Source: JACVRW01 sp963826165 (lineage in GTDB: Bacteria; Actinomycetota; Thermoleophilia; Solirubrobacterales; Thermoleophilaceae). From it: a stretch of DNA of 64,000 nt. Location: NCBI GenBank assembly GCA_963826165.1, contig CAWGWC010000016.1, positions 62,001 to 126,000 on the forward strand, given 5' to 3'. This document shows positions 25,074 to 33,072 of the stretch, piece by piece. The translations under genes and the position numbers were made by a program. A model generated the notes under the pieces. That model made no database searches and was not told the origin of the DNA. It saw only the letters and a list, made by a program, of their open reading frames with translations. Each line of letters opens with the position of its first letter. Positions within the stretch are counted from its first letter, which is position 1.

Positions 25074-25922
25074 TCAGGCCCGGCTGCGGTACAGATGGGA
25101 GGTCAGGGGCGCGAACACCGCGGCCAGCGCCAGCGCGATCGCCACGACGAGCAGGATGTCCCCCGTGGTGGCGGTCCCGTTCATCAACCCCCGCGCGGCC
25201 GTGACCAGCTGCGACACCGGGTTGACGTCGACGAAGGCCTTGAGGCCCGCGGGCAGCGTGTCCGGGGGAACGAATGCGTTGCTGAGGAACAGCAGCGGGA
25301 AGAGCGCCATGAAGCCTGTGTTCATCACCGCGTTGGGGGCTCGCATGAGCAGCCCGACGGTGGTGAACACCCAGGCCAGACCGAGCGAGAAGAAGATCAC
25401 GAGCGCGAGAGCGGCGATCACGCCCTGCACCCCGCCCTCGGGCGAGTAGCCGAGGATCACGCCGACCGCGATCACCACCGTGCCGGCCACCAGGTAGCGC
25501 ACCCCGTCCCCGAGCACGGCTCCCACGAGCGGCGCCGGTCGCCAGATCGGGAGCGAGCGGAAGCGGTCCACCACGCCCTTGGTCATGTCGGTGTTGAGCG
25601 CCACCCCGGAGTAGACGGTGGTGAACAGGACCGACATGACCAGGGTGCCGGGCAGGATGAACTGGAGGTACTCGCCCGTGGAGCCGGAGATGGCGCCGCC
25701 GTACATGTAGGTGAACATCACCGTGAACAGCACCGGTGTGATCGTCACGTCGACGAGCTGCTCCGGGACGTGCCTGATCTTGAGCATCCCCCGCCAGCCG
25801 AAGGCGAGTCCGGCGGACAGGGCGCTGGCCCGCGCCGGACGCGGAACCGACGAGATGGCCTGGCGCAGCGAGGCGTCGCCGTTGGTCGCGACGGAACGCT
25901 GGACGGTGGGATCGGCGCTCAT
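25074..25922 (-). CDS. ABC-2 type transporter permease, DrrB-like
   Basis: A 282-residue membrane protein with six hydrophobic helices of the ABC-2 (DrrB/MalF-unlike, daunorubicin-resistance) kind: VTITPVLFTVMFTYMYGGAI, LPGTLVMSVLFTTVYSGVAL, GTVVIAVGVILGYSPEGG, and TTGDILLVVAIALALAAVFA. The motif LSNAFVPPDTLPAGLKAFVD is typical of DrrB exporters. It pairs with the ATP-binding gene upstream (4-bp ATGA overlap). Likely exports a lipophilic compound or antibiotic; the substrate is unknown. Confidence 0.92.
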   Translation of the reverse strand: MSADPTVQRSVATNGDASLRQAISSVPRPARASALSAGLAFGWRGMLKIRHVPEQLVDVTITPVLFTVMFTYMYGGAISGSTGEYLQFILPGTLVMSVLFTTVYSGVALNTDMTKGVVDRFRSLPIWRPAPLVGAVLGDGVRYLVAGTVVIAVGVILGYSPEGGVQGVIAALALVIFFSLGLAWVFTTVGLLMRAPNAVMNTGFMALFPLLFLSNAFVPPDTLPAGLKAFVDVNPVSQLVTAARGLMNGTATTGDILLVVAIALALAAVFAPLTSHLYRSRA

Positions 25923-26914
25923 GCCGCATGCTCCTTTTCGTTTGCGGTTCCGTTATCGGAGCCGCTCTCCTCGGCCGGGTGACCGGTGAGAGCCATGAAG
26001 ACCTCGTCGAGGCTGGGCTGGCCGAGCGAGAAGTCGGCGATGCTGATGCCGGCGCGGGTGAGACCGGCCACGGCTTCGGCGGCGCGGTCGGCGTCCGCGC
26101 ATGAGACGGACAGCGCCGCCGGATCGGGCTCCAGGTGAACCGTGTCGAGCTCGCCTGACAGCAGCCGCTCGGCCTGCGGGCGCTGGTCGGGATCGAGCAG
26201 GCGCACGCGCAGGCTGCCGGACCCGACCGACGCCTTGAGCTGGCCCGGCGTGCCCTCGGCGATCACTCTGCCGTGGTCGATCACGGCGATCCCGTCGGCC
26301 AGCTGGTCGGCCTCGTCGAGATACTGGGTGCAGAGCAGGATCGTGGTGCCCTCGGCCACCAGGGCACGGATGATGTCCCACACCTGATTGCGCGAACGCG
26401 GATCGAGTCCAGTGGTGGGCTCGTCCAGGAACATCAGCTCCGGGGTGACCACCAGGCTGGCGGCTATGTCCAGCCGGCGCCGCATTCCTCCCGAGTAGTT
26501 CTTGACCTGGCGCCCGGCGGCGTCGGCCAGGTCGAAGGCGCTCAGCAGCTCGTCCGCCCTGGTGTTGGCCCCGGCGCGCTTGAAGCCCAGCAGCAGGGCC
26601 AGCAGGATCAGGTTCTCGCGCCCGGTCAGGTCCTCGTCGACCGAGGCCATCTGGCCGGTGAGGCTGACCCGTGCGCGGACCTCGTCGGGCTCGGCCAGGA
26701 TGTCGTGGCCGAGCACCTGCGCGGAACCCGAGTCGGGCTCGAGCAGCGTGGCCAGCATGCGGATCGTGGTCGTTTTCCCGGCTCCGTTTGGGCCCAACAC
26801 GCCGTAGACCGAGCCCCGGCGCACCGCGAGATCGACACCGTCGACGGCCTGGGTGTCGCCGAAGGCCTTCTTGAGGCTCGAGGCCTCGATGGCGAGGGGG
26901 GTCTGGGTGCTCAC
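25919..26914 (-). CDS. ABC transporter ATP-binding protein, DrrA-like
   Basis: A 331-residue ATPase subunit: Walker A GPNGAGKTTT near residue 39, signature YSGGMRRRLDIA near 140, Walker B ELMFLDEPTTGLD near 162 with catalytic Glu, and a C-terminal domain ending TGHPAEESGSDN typical of DrrA-type daunorubicin exporters. Energises the partner permease by ATP hydrolysis. Start GTG 26914 has a GGAG site and begins at the domain; an upstream ATG would add a Ser/Pro-rich segment. Divergent-side neighbour is the DksA-type gene 104 bp away. Confidence 0.92.
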   Translation of the reverse strand: MSTQTPLAIEASSLKKAFGDTQAVDGVDLAVRRGSVYGVLGPNGAGKTTTIRMLATLLEPDSGSAQVLGHDILAEPDEVRARVSLTGQMASVDEDLTGRENLILLALLLGFKRAGANTRADELLSAFDLADAAGRQVKNYSGGMRRRLDIAASLVVTPELMFLDEPTTGLDPRSRNQVWDIIRALVAEGTTILLCTQYLDEADQLADGIAVIDHGRVIAEGTPGQLKASVGSGSLRVRLLDPDQRPQAERLLSGELDTVHLEPDPAALSVSCADADRAAEAVAGLTRAGISIADFSLGQPSLDEVFMALTGHPAEESGSDNGTANEKEHAA

Positions 26915-27017
26915 TTGGTCTCCAGGGATAGCAGCCGAGGGCGATGGTTCACAGGGAGATAGACCGCCGGCACCGCGCGAACTCATCGGACCGGTCGGCC
27001 GCGGCTAGGCTCGAGGC

Positions 27018-27365
27018 GTGGCGGACGGCGGCGACCAGCTTGATACGGCCGAGATCGAGGGACTGCTGCGCCGGCGGCTGGAGGAGATCCGGCAGCGCCT
27101 CGCCGAGCTGGCCAGGGCACCCGAGCCCGGTACCGGCATCGGCTTCGGCAAGCGAATCGGCGACGGCACCACCGAGGCGATAAGCCGGCGTAACGAGATC
27201 GGCGTCGGCAACAGCCTCGAGAGCTCCGAGGAGCGGCTGGAGCGGGCGCTGGCCAAGGTCGAGGACGGCAGCTACGGAGTCTGCGATCGCTGCGGCGGGC
27301 CGATCGCACCCGGACGGCTGCGCGCCGCGCCGGAGAGCGTCGTCTGCATCGACTGCGCCCGCTGA
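27018..27365 (+). CDS. TraR/DksA family zinc-finger protein
   Basis: A 115-residue TraR/DksA-type protein. An N-terminal coiled-coil (LDTAEIEGLLRRRLEEIRQ, ERLERALAKVEDG) is followed by a C4 zinc finger YGVCDRCGGPIAPGRL and VVCIDCA. DksA-type proteins insert a coiled-coil into the secondary channel of RNA polymerase, but short actinobacterial members may have other roles. Start GTG 27018; the middle IGFGKRIGDGTTEAISRRN is usual for the actinobacterial group. Confidence 0.92.
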   Translation: MADGGDQLDTAEIEGLLRRRLEEIRQRLAELARAPEPGTGIGFGKRIGDGTTEAISRRNEIGVGNSLESSEERLERALAKVEDGSYGVCDRCGGPIAPGRLRAAPESVVCIDCAR

Positions 27366-27371
27366 CGAATC

Positions 27372-27485
27372 ACCGTTGCGGCGGGGCTTGCGGTTGACGT
27401 TCAACCACGCCGGGCTGTCCTCTGCCCCGAGGATCGGCCCCACCACGATCGCGAGAAAGAAGAAGACGGCGAAGAAGATGAATAG
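27372..27485 (-). other. unassigned hydrophobic small frame with no clear start
   Basis: Downstream of the DUF4031 gene, in the same direction, the frame following its TGA reads LFIFFAVFFFLAIVVGPILG then AEDSPAWLNVNRKPRRNG, which looks like a real small membrane protein (a helix followed by a short polar tail). It has no ATG, GTG or TTG at its beginning (internal GTGs occur only late in the helix), and the frame runs on past the tail into the antisense of the DksA gene. It could be a relic, or a real product that uses an unusual start, or one disrupted by a base error. Confidence 0.3.
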
Positions 27486-27764
27486 TCACGGATGAAATCG
27501 CGCCCGTCTGCGCCGATCCGACTGAAGCCGGCCCATCTCCCGCGTGCTGAGCGCCACGGCGCCCTGATCCAGCGCGTACGCGCGCACCTCCTCGGGCAGG
27601 TCGTAGTGGTCGTGCCAGGGTCGTCCCGGCTTCGACTGGAACCACTGCCGGCGCAGGCCGAGGTCGGCGGCGAACCGATGTAGCTCCTCGGTGCTGTCCG
27701 CGGTCAGGTGACACCAGCGCCGGCCGCGCCATTCCCAGATGGCCTCGTCGACGTAGACCGCCAT
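27486..27764 (-). CDS. DUF4031 domain-containing protein
   Basis: A 92-residue DUF4031 protein, recognised by AVYVDEAIWEWRGRRWCHL, FAADLGLRRQWFQSKPGRPW and HYDLPEEVRAYALDQGA. Family function is unknown. Starting at ATG 27764 (MAVYVDEA), the family-like N-terminus; two ATGs lie 4 codons upstream. Its start region overlaps the 5' end of the divergent K+ channel gene (starts within about 11 bp of each other), and no ribosome site is seen, so both could be leaderless. Confidence 0.85.
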   Translation of the reverse strand: MAVYVDEAIWEWRGRRWCHLTADSTEELHRFAADLGLRRQWFQSKPGRPWHDHYDLPEEVRAYALDQGAVALSTREMGRLQSDRRRRARFHP

Positions 27765-27774
27765 GGCAGGCATC

Positions 27775-28800
27775 ATGCTGCAGGTGAGCGCACCGCCTCA
27801 GCCTCCCGAGCTGGTCCTGCCGGAGCGCGGAACCAGCCCGCTGCGAGTGCTGGCCGCGCGGATCGGCATAGCCACAGGGCTGATCCTGGGCGTGGCCGTG
27901 ATGACCTGGCTCGACCGCGCCGGCTATCGCGACACCGCCGACGACAGCGTCAACTTCCTCGACTCGCTCTACTACTCGACCGTCAGCGTCACCACCACCG
28001 GCTACGGCGACATCACGCCGGTGTCGGACTCGGCGCGGCTGCTCACCACCTTCATCACCACCCCGGCCCGCGTTATCTTCCTCGTGCTGCTCGTGGGCAC
28101 CACCCTCGAGCTGCTGGCCAGCCGTTCGGTGGCGGCCTACCGCGAGCGGCGCTGGAGACGAACCTTGCGCGACCACACGATTCTCTGCGGATACGGAAAG
28201 CGGGGCCGGGCCGCCGCCGACGAGCTGGTCGGGCACGGTGTGCCCGCCGACTCCATCGTCGTGGTCGATATCGATCCGGCTGCCGTGCGGATCGCGAGCG
28301 ACCATCGCATAGCGGCGGTCGAGGGCGACGCGAGCCAGCGCGCCGTGCTGGTGCACGCCGGCGTCGAGTCTGCACGCACCGTGGTGGTCGCCGTCACCGG
28401 CGACGACACGGCGGTTCTCGTCTCCCTCACCGCGCGCGAGCTCAACCCCGACTGCCGGATCGTGGCCGCCGTGGCCGAGGACGAGAACGCTCATCTGATG
28501 GAACAGAGCGGAGCGGATGCGGTGGTGCGCGGCTCGAACGCTACCGGCCGGCTGCTCGCCTCCGGGGTCGTGTCGCCGCATCTGCTGACCCTGCTCGACG
28601 ACCTTCTCGTCGCCGCGGACGGCCTCAAGCTCTTCGAGCGCGAGATCAGCGCCGACGAGGCCGGGGTAACCGAGCTAAGCGGGCTGGATGTTCAGGTGCT
28701 CGGGGTGGTGCGCGACGGCGAGCTCATCCAGTTCCACGACCCCCGCTGCGCGGAGTTGCGCACCGGAGACCGGCTGGTCTGCGTCGGGCGCAGCGGCTAG
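27775..28800 (+). CDS. potassium channel with TrkA-N/RCK regulatory domain
   Basis: A 341-residue two-TM K+ channel. The pore loop SVTTTGYGDI carries the selectivity filter TTGYGD (near residue 70), flanked by TM1 (LGVAVMTWLDR) and TM2 (VIFLVLLVGTTLELLAS). Residues about 120-250 form an RCK/TrkA-N NAD-binding domain starting ILCGYGKRGRAAADELV; a TrkA-C domain follows at the end. It conducts K+ across the cytoplasmic membrane, gated by ligands of the RCK ring. Start ATG 27775 or GTG 27784; an ATG at 27763 is in frame too. Divergent, overlapping DUF4031. Confidence 0.93.
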   Translation: MLQVSAPPQPPELVLPERGTSPLRVLAARIGIATGLILGVAVMTWLDRAGYRDTADDSVNFLDSLYYSTVSVTTTGYGDITPVSDSARLLTTFITTPARVIFLVLLVGTTLELLASRSVAAYRERRWRRTLRDHTILCGYGKRGRAAADELVGHGVPADSIVVVDIDPAAVRIASDHRIAAVEGDASQRAVLVHAGVESARTVVVAVTGDDTAVLVSLTARELNPDCRIVAAVAEDENAHLMEQSGADAVVRGSNATGRLLASGVVSPHLLTLLDDLLVAADGLKLFEREISADEAGVTELSGLDVQVLGVVRDGELIQFHDPRCAELRTGDRLVCVGRSG

Positions 28801-28990
28801 AGCCCGCCGCAGCTCGTCGTGGAGCTGCCCGGCCGGCAGGCGCCCGTCGAGAAACGATGCGAGCGCGCGCCGGCCCTGTGGGGTCATGCTCTCCGCAAGG
28901 GCTGCGCACCGAGGGCTCACGAGGATGGAGTTCCAGGCTCCGTGCCGGGCTCCTGCAAGCCACCGGCGGGGCTGACGCGTATCTCTCATC

Positions 28991-29455
28991 GTGGAGCAGG
29001 TGCTCGAACGCAGCCAGATCCTTCCCGGCGACCGGGACGAGGTCTTCGCGTTCTTTGCGGACGCCCACAACCTCGAGGCGATCACGCCTCCGTGGCTGGG
29101 CTTCCGGATCGTCACGCCACGGCCGATCCACATGAGGAAGGGCGCCCTGATCGAGTACCGGCTGCGCCTCCACCGGATCCCCGTCCGCTGGCTCACCCGC
29201 ATCGAGGCCTGGGAGCCGGGGGTGCGCTTCGTGGACGCCCAGATCCGGGGCCCGTACAAGCTCTGGCACCACACGCACACCTTCGAGCCGCACGCCGACG
29301 GCACCATGGTGCGCGACCGCGTGCGCTACGAGATGCCGCTCGGACCGGCGGGCGAGCTGGCCCGCAGGCTGTTCGTCGCCCGCGACCTCGAGCGCATCTT
29401 CGACCATCGCCAAGCGACGGTGGCCGACCGTCTGTCACCCCACTTCAGTAAGTAA
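28991..29455 (+). CDS. SRPBCC family protein (cyclase/dehydrase-like)
   Basis: A 154-residue SRPBCC/START-like ligand-binding protein: EVFAFFADAHNLEAITPPWL near residues 18-37, HTHTFEPHADGTMVRDRVRY near 94-113, and a C-terminal helix LARRLFVARDLERIFDHRQ that closes the pocket. Such proteins bind hydrophobic ligands; related cyclase/dehydrase members act in polyketide tailoring, but no such genes are near. Start GTG 28991. It precedes the ABC exporter pair by 12 bp, so it is probably in the same transcript. Confidence 0.9.
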   Translation: MEQVLERSQILPGDRDEVFAFFADAHNLEAITPPWLGFRIVTPRPIHMRKGALIEYRLRLHRIPVRWLTRIEAWEPGVRFVDAQIRGPYKLWHHTHTFEPHADGTMVRDRVRYEMPLGPAGELARRLFVARDLERIFDHRQATVADRLSPHFSK

Positions 29456-29467
29456 AGTAAAGGGTTG

Positions 29468-31231
29468 ATGCGCACGTTCTGGCGGCTTCTGGGCTTCCTG
29501 CGCCCCTATCGCCGAGGGGTCATCGTCTCCTTCGTGCTTGCCGCTTTCGCGATGGGCGCGGGCGTGCTCATCCCCTACCTCGTGGGGCGTACGGTCGACG
29601 AGATCGACAACGGCGGCGTGAACCTGTGGCCGCTCGCGGCGGCGGTGGCGGCCGCCGGCGTCTTCCGGCTCGCGTTCAGCGTGTCTCGCCGGCTGGTTGC
29701 GGGCCGGGTCTCACTGGGCGTGGAGTACGACCTGCGCAACCGCATGTACCGGCACCTGCATTCCCTCGAGCTCGGCTTCTTCGACAATCAGCAGACGGGC
29801 CAGCTCATGTCGCGCTCCACGGTCGACCTGCAGGCCGTGCGCTTCTTCCTCGGCTACGGGCTCATCTTCATCGTCCAGTCCGCCATCACGATCCTGATCG
29901 CGTCCGGCGTGATGCTCGCGGTGGACCCGCTGCTCGCGCTCGTGGCCCTGGCGCCGATGCCCTTCGTCGTGTGGGTCGCCTTCCGCTACGGGCGCCGCAA
30001 CCGACCCGCGAGCCAGGAGGTGCAGCAGCGCATCGCCGAGCTGACCGCGGACGCCGAGGAGAACATCTCCGGAGTGAGGGTGGTAAAGGCCTTCGCCCAG
30101 GAGGAGCGCCAGCTCGCCCGTTTCCGCCGCTCAGTGGCACGCGTGTTCGACCAGTCGATGGTGTCCACTCGGCTGCGCGCCTTCTACTCGCCGTTCATCG
30201 GCTTCCTGCCTCAACTCGGGCTGGCTGCCCTGCTGTTCGTGGGCGGCCGCCAGGCCATCAACGGGACGCTCGAGGTGGGTGAGTTCGTGGCCTTCTACGG
30301 CTACGTTCTGCTGCTCACCTCGCCGGTCCGGATGCTCGGCATGGCGCTGGGGATGGCGCAGCGGGCCGTGGCCAGCGGCGCGCGCGTGTTCGAGATCCTG
30401 GACCGCGAGCCCGGCCTCGTGTCGCCTCCCGGCGCGCCGGCGCTGCCGCCGGGCGGGGGCCGCGTGGAGCTGCGCGGCGTGAGCTTCGGCTACGGCGACG
30501 GGGAGCCGGTGCTCCGCGATGTCGACCTGACGGTCGAGCCCGGTCGCACCGTGGCCCTGGTCGGTCCCACCGGCTCGGGCAAGTCGAGCCTCGTGATGCT
30601 GATCCCGCGCCTCTACGACGTGGACGAGGGCGCGTTGCTCGTGGACGGTGCCGACGTGCGCGACATCGACGCCGCCTCCCTGAGGCGCGAGGTGGCCGTG
30701 GTCTCCGACGAAGCGTTCCTGTTCTCGGCCAGCCTGCGCGACAACATCGCCTACGCAGACCCGGACGCGAACGAGGCGCAGGTGGTGGCCGCTGCGCGCC
30801 GCGCCGGGCTGCTCGAGCTGCTCGAGGACCTGCCGGACGGCCTCGACACCCTCGTCGGTGAACGGGGGCTCACGCTCAGCGGCGGCCAGCGCCAGCGGGT
30901 GGCCATCGCCCGGGCCCTGCTGGCCGAACCGCGCATTCTGATTCTCGACGACGCCACCTCGAGCGTCGACGCCACGACCGAGAGCCGCATCAAGACGGCT
31001 CTTCGCGAGGTGATGGAGGGGCGCACCACCTTCGTCATCGCCCACCGGCTGTCCACGATCGCCCTGGCCGACGACGTGGTCGTGCTGGAGCGCGGTGAGA
31101 TCGTGGCCCGCGGCACGCACGGCGAGCTGCTGGACGATTCCGAGCTCTACCGCGAGATCGCCGAGAAGGGTCTGCCCGACCAGGTCTTCCTCAACCGGGA
31201 CGATCCCGAGCGCGAGGTGGCGGGACTGTGA
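29468..31231 (+). CDS. heterodimeric ABC exporter subunit 1 (degenerate ATP site)
   Basis: A 587-residue fused TMD-NBD exporter: six TM helices in residues 1-310 (FLRPYRRGVIVSFVLAAFA), ICL coupling helices, then an ATPase domain with Walker A GPTGSGKSSL, signature LSGGQRQRVA and Walker B ILILDDATSSVD. The residue after the Walker B aspartate is Asp instead of the catalytic Glu, marking this NBD as degenerate. The H-loop VIAHRLSTI is intact. ATG 29468 is chosen over TTG 29465 with AAAGGG upstream. It overlaps the next gene by GTGA (31228-31231), so both are translated together as a heterodimer. Confidence 0.93.
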   Translation: MRTFWRLLGFLRPYRRGVIVSFVLAAFAMGAGVLIPYLVGRTVDEIDNGGVNLWPLAAAVAAAGVFRLAFSVSRRLVAGRVSLGVEYDLRNRMYRHLHSLELGFFDNQQTGQLMSRSTVDLQAVRFFLGYGLIFIVQSAITILIASGVMLAVDPLLALVALAPMPFVVWVAFRYGRRNRPASQEVQQRIAELTADAEENISGVRVVKAFAQEERQLARFRRSVARVFDQSMVSTRLRAFYSPFIGFLPQLGLAALLFVGGRQAINGTLEVGEFVAFYGYVLLLTSPVRMLGMALGMAQRAVASGARVFEILDREPGLVSPPGAPALPPGGGRVELRGVSFGYGDGEPVLRDVDLTVEPGRTVALVGPTGSGKSSLVMLIPRLYDVDEGALLVDGADVRDIDAASLRREVAVVSDEAFLFSASLRDNIAYADPDANEAQVVAAARRAGLLELLEDLPDGLDTLVGERGLTLSGGQRQRVAIARALLAEPRILILDDATSSVDATTESRIKTALREVMEGRTTFVIAHRLSTIALADDVVVLERGEIVARGTHGELLDDSELYREIAEKGLPDQVFLNRDDPEREVAGL

Positions 31232-33024
31232 GCGCCCGAGAGCGGACGATGAACGTGCTCTCCGCGGTGCGTGGCGAGGAGCGCCGGCTGGGCAAGCTGC
31301 GCCATCTCGTGACCCTGCTGCGGCCGTACCGCGGTCGCGTGATTCTGATGCTGTTCGCGCTGCTGCTGGCCACCGCGGCGGCGCTCGTCCCGCCCTATCT
31401 GGCCGGCCTGGCCATCGACAAGGGCATCGAGGACGAGGACCTCAACGCGCTCACCCTCATTCTGATCGCGTTCGTGGCCGCGGCCGTGGTCAACTGGGCG
31501 GCCACCTACGTGCAGACCTACCTCATCAACTGGGTGGGCCAGCGCGCGCTCCAGGACCTCCGCGTCCAGCTGTTCGAGCACCTGCAGCGGCTATCGATCG
31601 GGTTCTACTCGCGAAACAGGGCCGGGGTGCTGATCTCGCGGCTGACCAACGACGTGCAGGCGCTCGACCAGCTCGTGACCGAGGGGATCCAGACGCTGTT
31701 CTCCTCCACGCTCACCCTGGCCGGCACCGCGGTCATCCTGTTCGTGCTCGATCCGAGCCTCGCGCTCGTGACCTTCCTGACCTTCCCGGTGCTGCTGGTG
31801 GGCAGCCTCGTCTTCCGGATCGTCTCGACCGGCGCCTACCGGCTCACGCGCGAGAAGATCGCCCAGGTCACCGCCTACCTGCAGGAGACCCTTTCCGGGG
31901 TGCGGGTGGTTCGCGCCTTCGGGCAGGAGCCGCGCCACCGCCGGCGCTTCGCCGAGCTGAACGACGAGCACCGCGAGGCGAACATGAGGACCGTCTACCT
32001 CAACGCCGCCTACTTCCCCGCGGTCGAGCTGCTGTCGGCGGTGGCTACCGCCGTGATCCTCATCTACGGCGGCAATCAGGTGCTCGACGGCGAGACCTCG
32101 ATCGGTGTGCTGGCGTCGTTCGTGTTCTACCTGGCCACGTTCTTCGACCCGATCCAGTCGCTCTCTCAGCTCTACACGACCTACCAGGCGGGCATGGCCG
32201 CGCTCGACAAGATCTTCGAGCTGCTCGACGAGGAGCCCGATCTGGGCGACCGGCCCGGGGCGATCGATCTGCCGCGGGTGAGGGGCGAGATCGAGTTCGA
32301 CGGCGTGACCTTCGGCTACGGCGGAGCCGACGGGGCGCCGGCGCTCGAGGACGTGTCGCTGATCGTCCCGCCGGGCCAGACCGTGGCGCTGGTGGGAGCC
32401 ACCGGTGCGGGCAAGTCCACGCTGGCCAAGCTCGTGGCCCGCTTCTACGACCCCGATCGGGGGCGCGTGCTGATCGACGGTCACGACCTTCGCAACGTGA
32501 CCGAGCACTCGCTGCGTTCTCAGCTCGGCGTGGTGCCCCAGGAGAGCTTCCTCTTCTCGGGCACCATTCGCGACAACATCGCGTTCGGCAAGGTCGACGC
32601 GACCGATGAGGAGGTTCGCGCCGCCGCGCAGGCGGTGGGAGCGCACGACTTCATCGAGCGCCTGCCGGACGGCTACGACTACGAGGTTGGCGAGCGGGGC
32701 GGACACCTGTCCGCCGGACAGAGCCAGCTGGTGGCCTTCGCGCGCGCCGCGGCGGCCGATCCGCGCATCCTCATCCTCGACGAGGCCACCTCCAACGTGG
32801 ACGTGCGCACCGAGTCCGAGATCGAGCGCGGACTGCGGCGCCTGCTTGCCGGCCGCACGGCGATCGTGATCGCCCACCGGCTGTCGACCATCCGCGGCGC
32901 CGGGCGGATCGTCGTGCTCGACCATGGCGGCATCGCCGAGCAGGGCACGCACGAAGAGCTGCTCGACGCCGACGGGGCCTACGCGCGCCTGTACCGCGAC
33001 TGGGCGGAGCAGGCAGCGGCCTGA
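31228..33024 (+). CDS. heterodimeric ABC exporter subunit 2
   Basis: A 598-residue fused TMD-NBD exporter: TM domain 1-320 (YRGRVILMLFALLLATAAAL), NBD with Walker A GATGAGKST, Walker B ILILDEATSNVD with the proper catalytic Glu, and an H-loop VIAHRLSTI. The signature reads LSAGQSQLVAF, deviating from LSGGQ. In heterodimeric exporters (TM287/288, BmrCD family) the degenerate site uses the Walker B of one subunit and the signature of the other; here the substituted Walker B of subunit 1 pairs with this altered signature, which fits that model exactly. Start GTG 31228. Substrate (drug, lipid or peptide) unknown. Confidence 0.94.
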   Translation: MSARERTMNVLSAVRGEERRLGKLRHLVTLLRPYRGRVILMLFALLLATAAALVPPYLAGLAIDKGIEDEDLNALTLILIAFVAAAVVNWAATYVQTYLINWVGQRALQDLRVQLFEHLQRLSIGFYSRNRAGVLISRLTNDVQALDQLVTEGIQTLFSSTLTLAGTAVILFVLDPSLALVTFLTFPVLLVGSLVFRIVSTGAYRLTREKIAQVTAYLQETLSGVRVVRAFGQEPRHRRRFAELNDEHREANMRTVYLNAAYFPAVELLSAVATAVILIYGGNQVLDGETSIGVLASFVFYLATFFDPIQSLSQLYTTYQAGMAALDKIFELLDEEPDLGDRPGAIDLPRVRGEIEFDGVTFGYGGADGAPALEDVSLIVPPGQTVALVGATGAGKSTLAKLVARFYDPDRGRVLIDGHDLRNVTEHSLRSQLGVVPQESFLFSGTIRDNIAFGKVDATDEEVRAAAQAVGAHDFIERLPDGYDYEVGERGGHLSAGQSQLVAFARAAAADPRILILDEATSNVDVRTESEIERGLRRLLAGRTAIVIAHRLSTIRGAGRIVVLDHGGIAEQGTHEELLDADGAYARLYRDWAEQAAA

Positions 33025-33072
33025 GCCGGGGAACCGGCGCACGTTCGCCGGACAACCCCTATTTTCGGTCGG

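Noticed and set aside
28675..28887. Possible small minus-strand gene (MTPQGRRALASFLDGRLP...)
   Set aside because: Overlaps antisense the end of the K+ channel gene, has no ribosome site and no recognised domain; kept only as a note.
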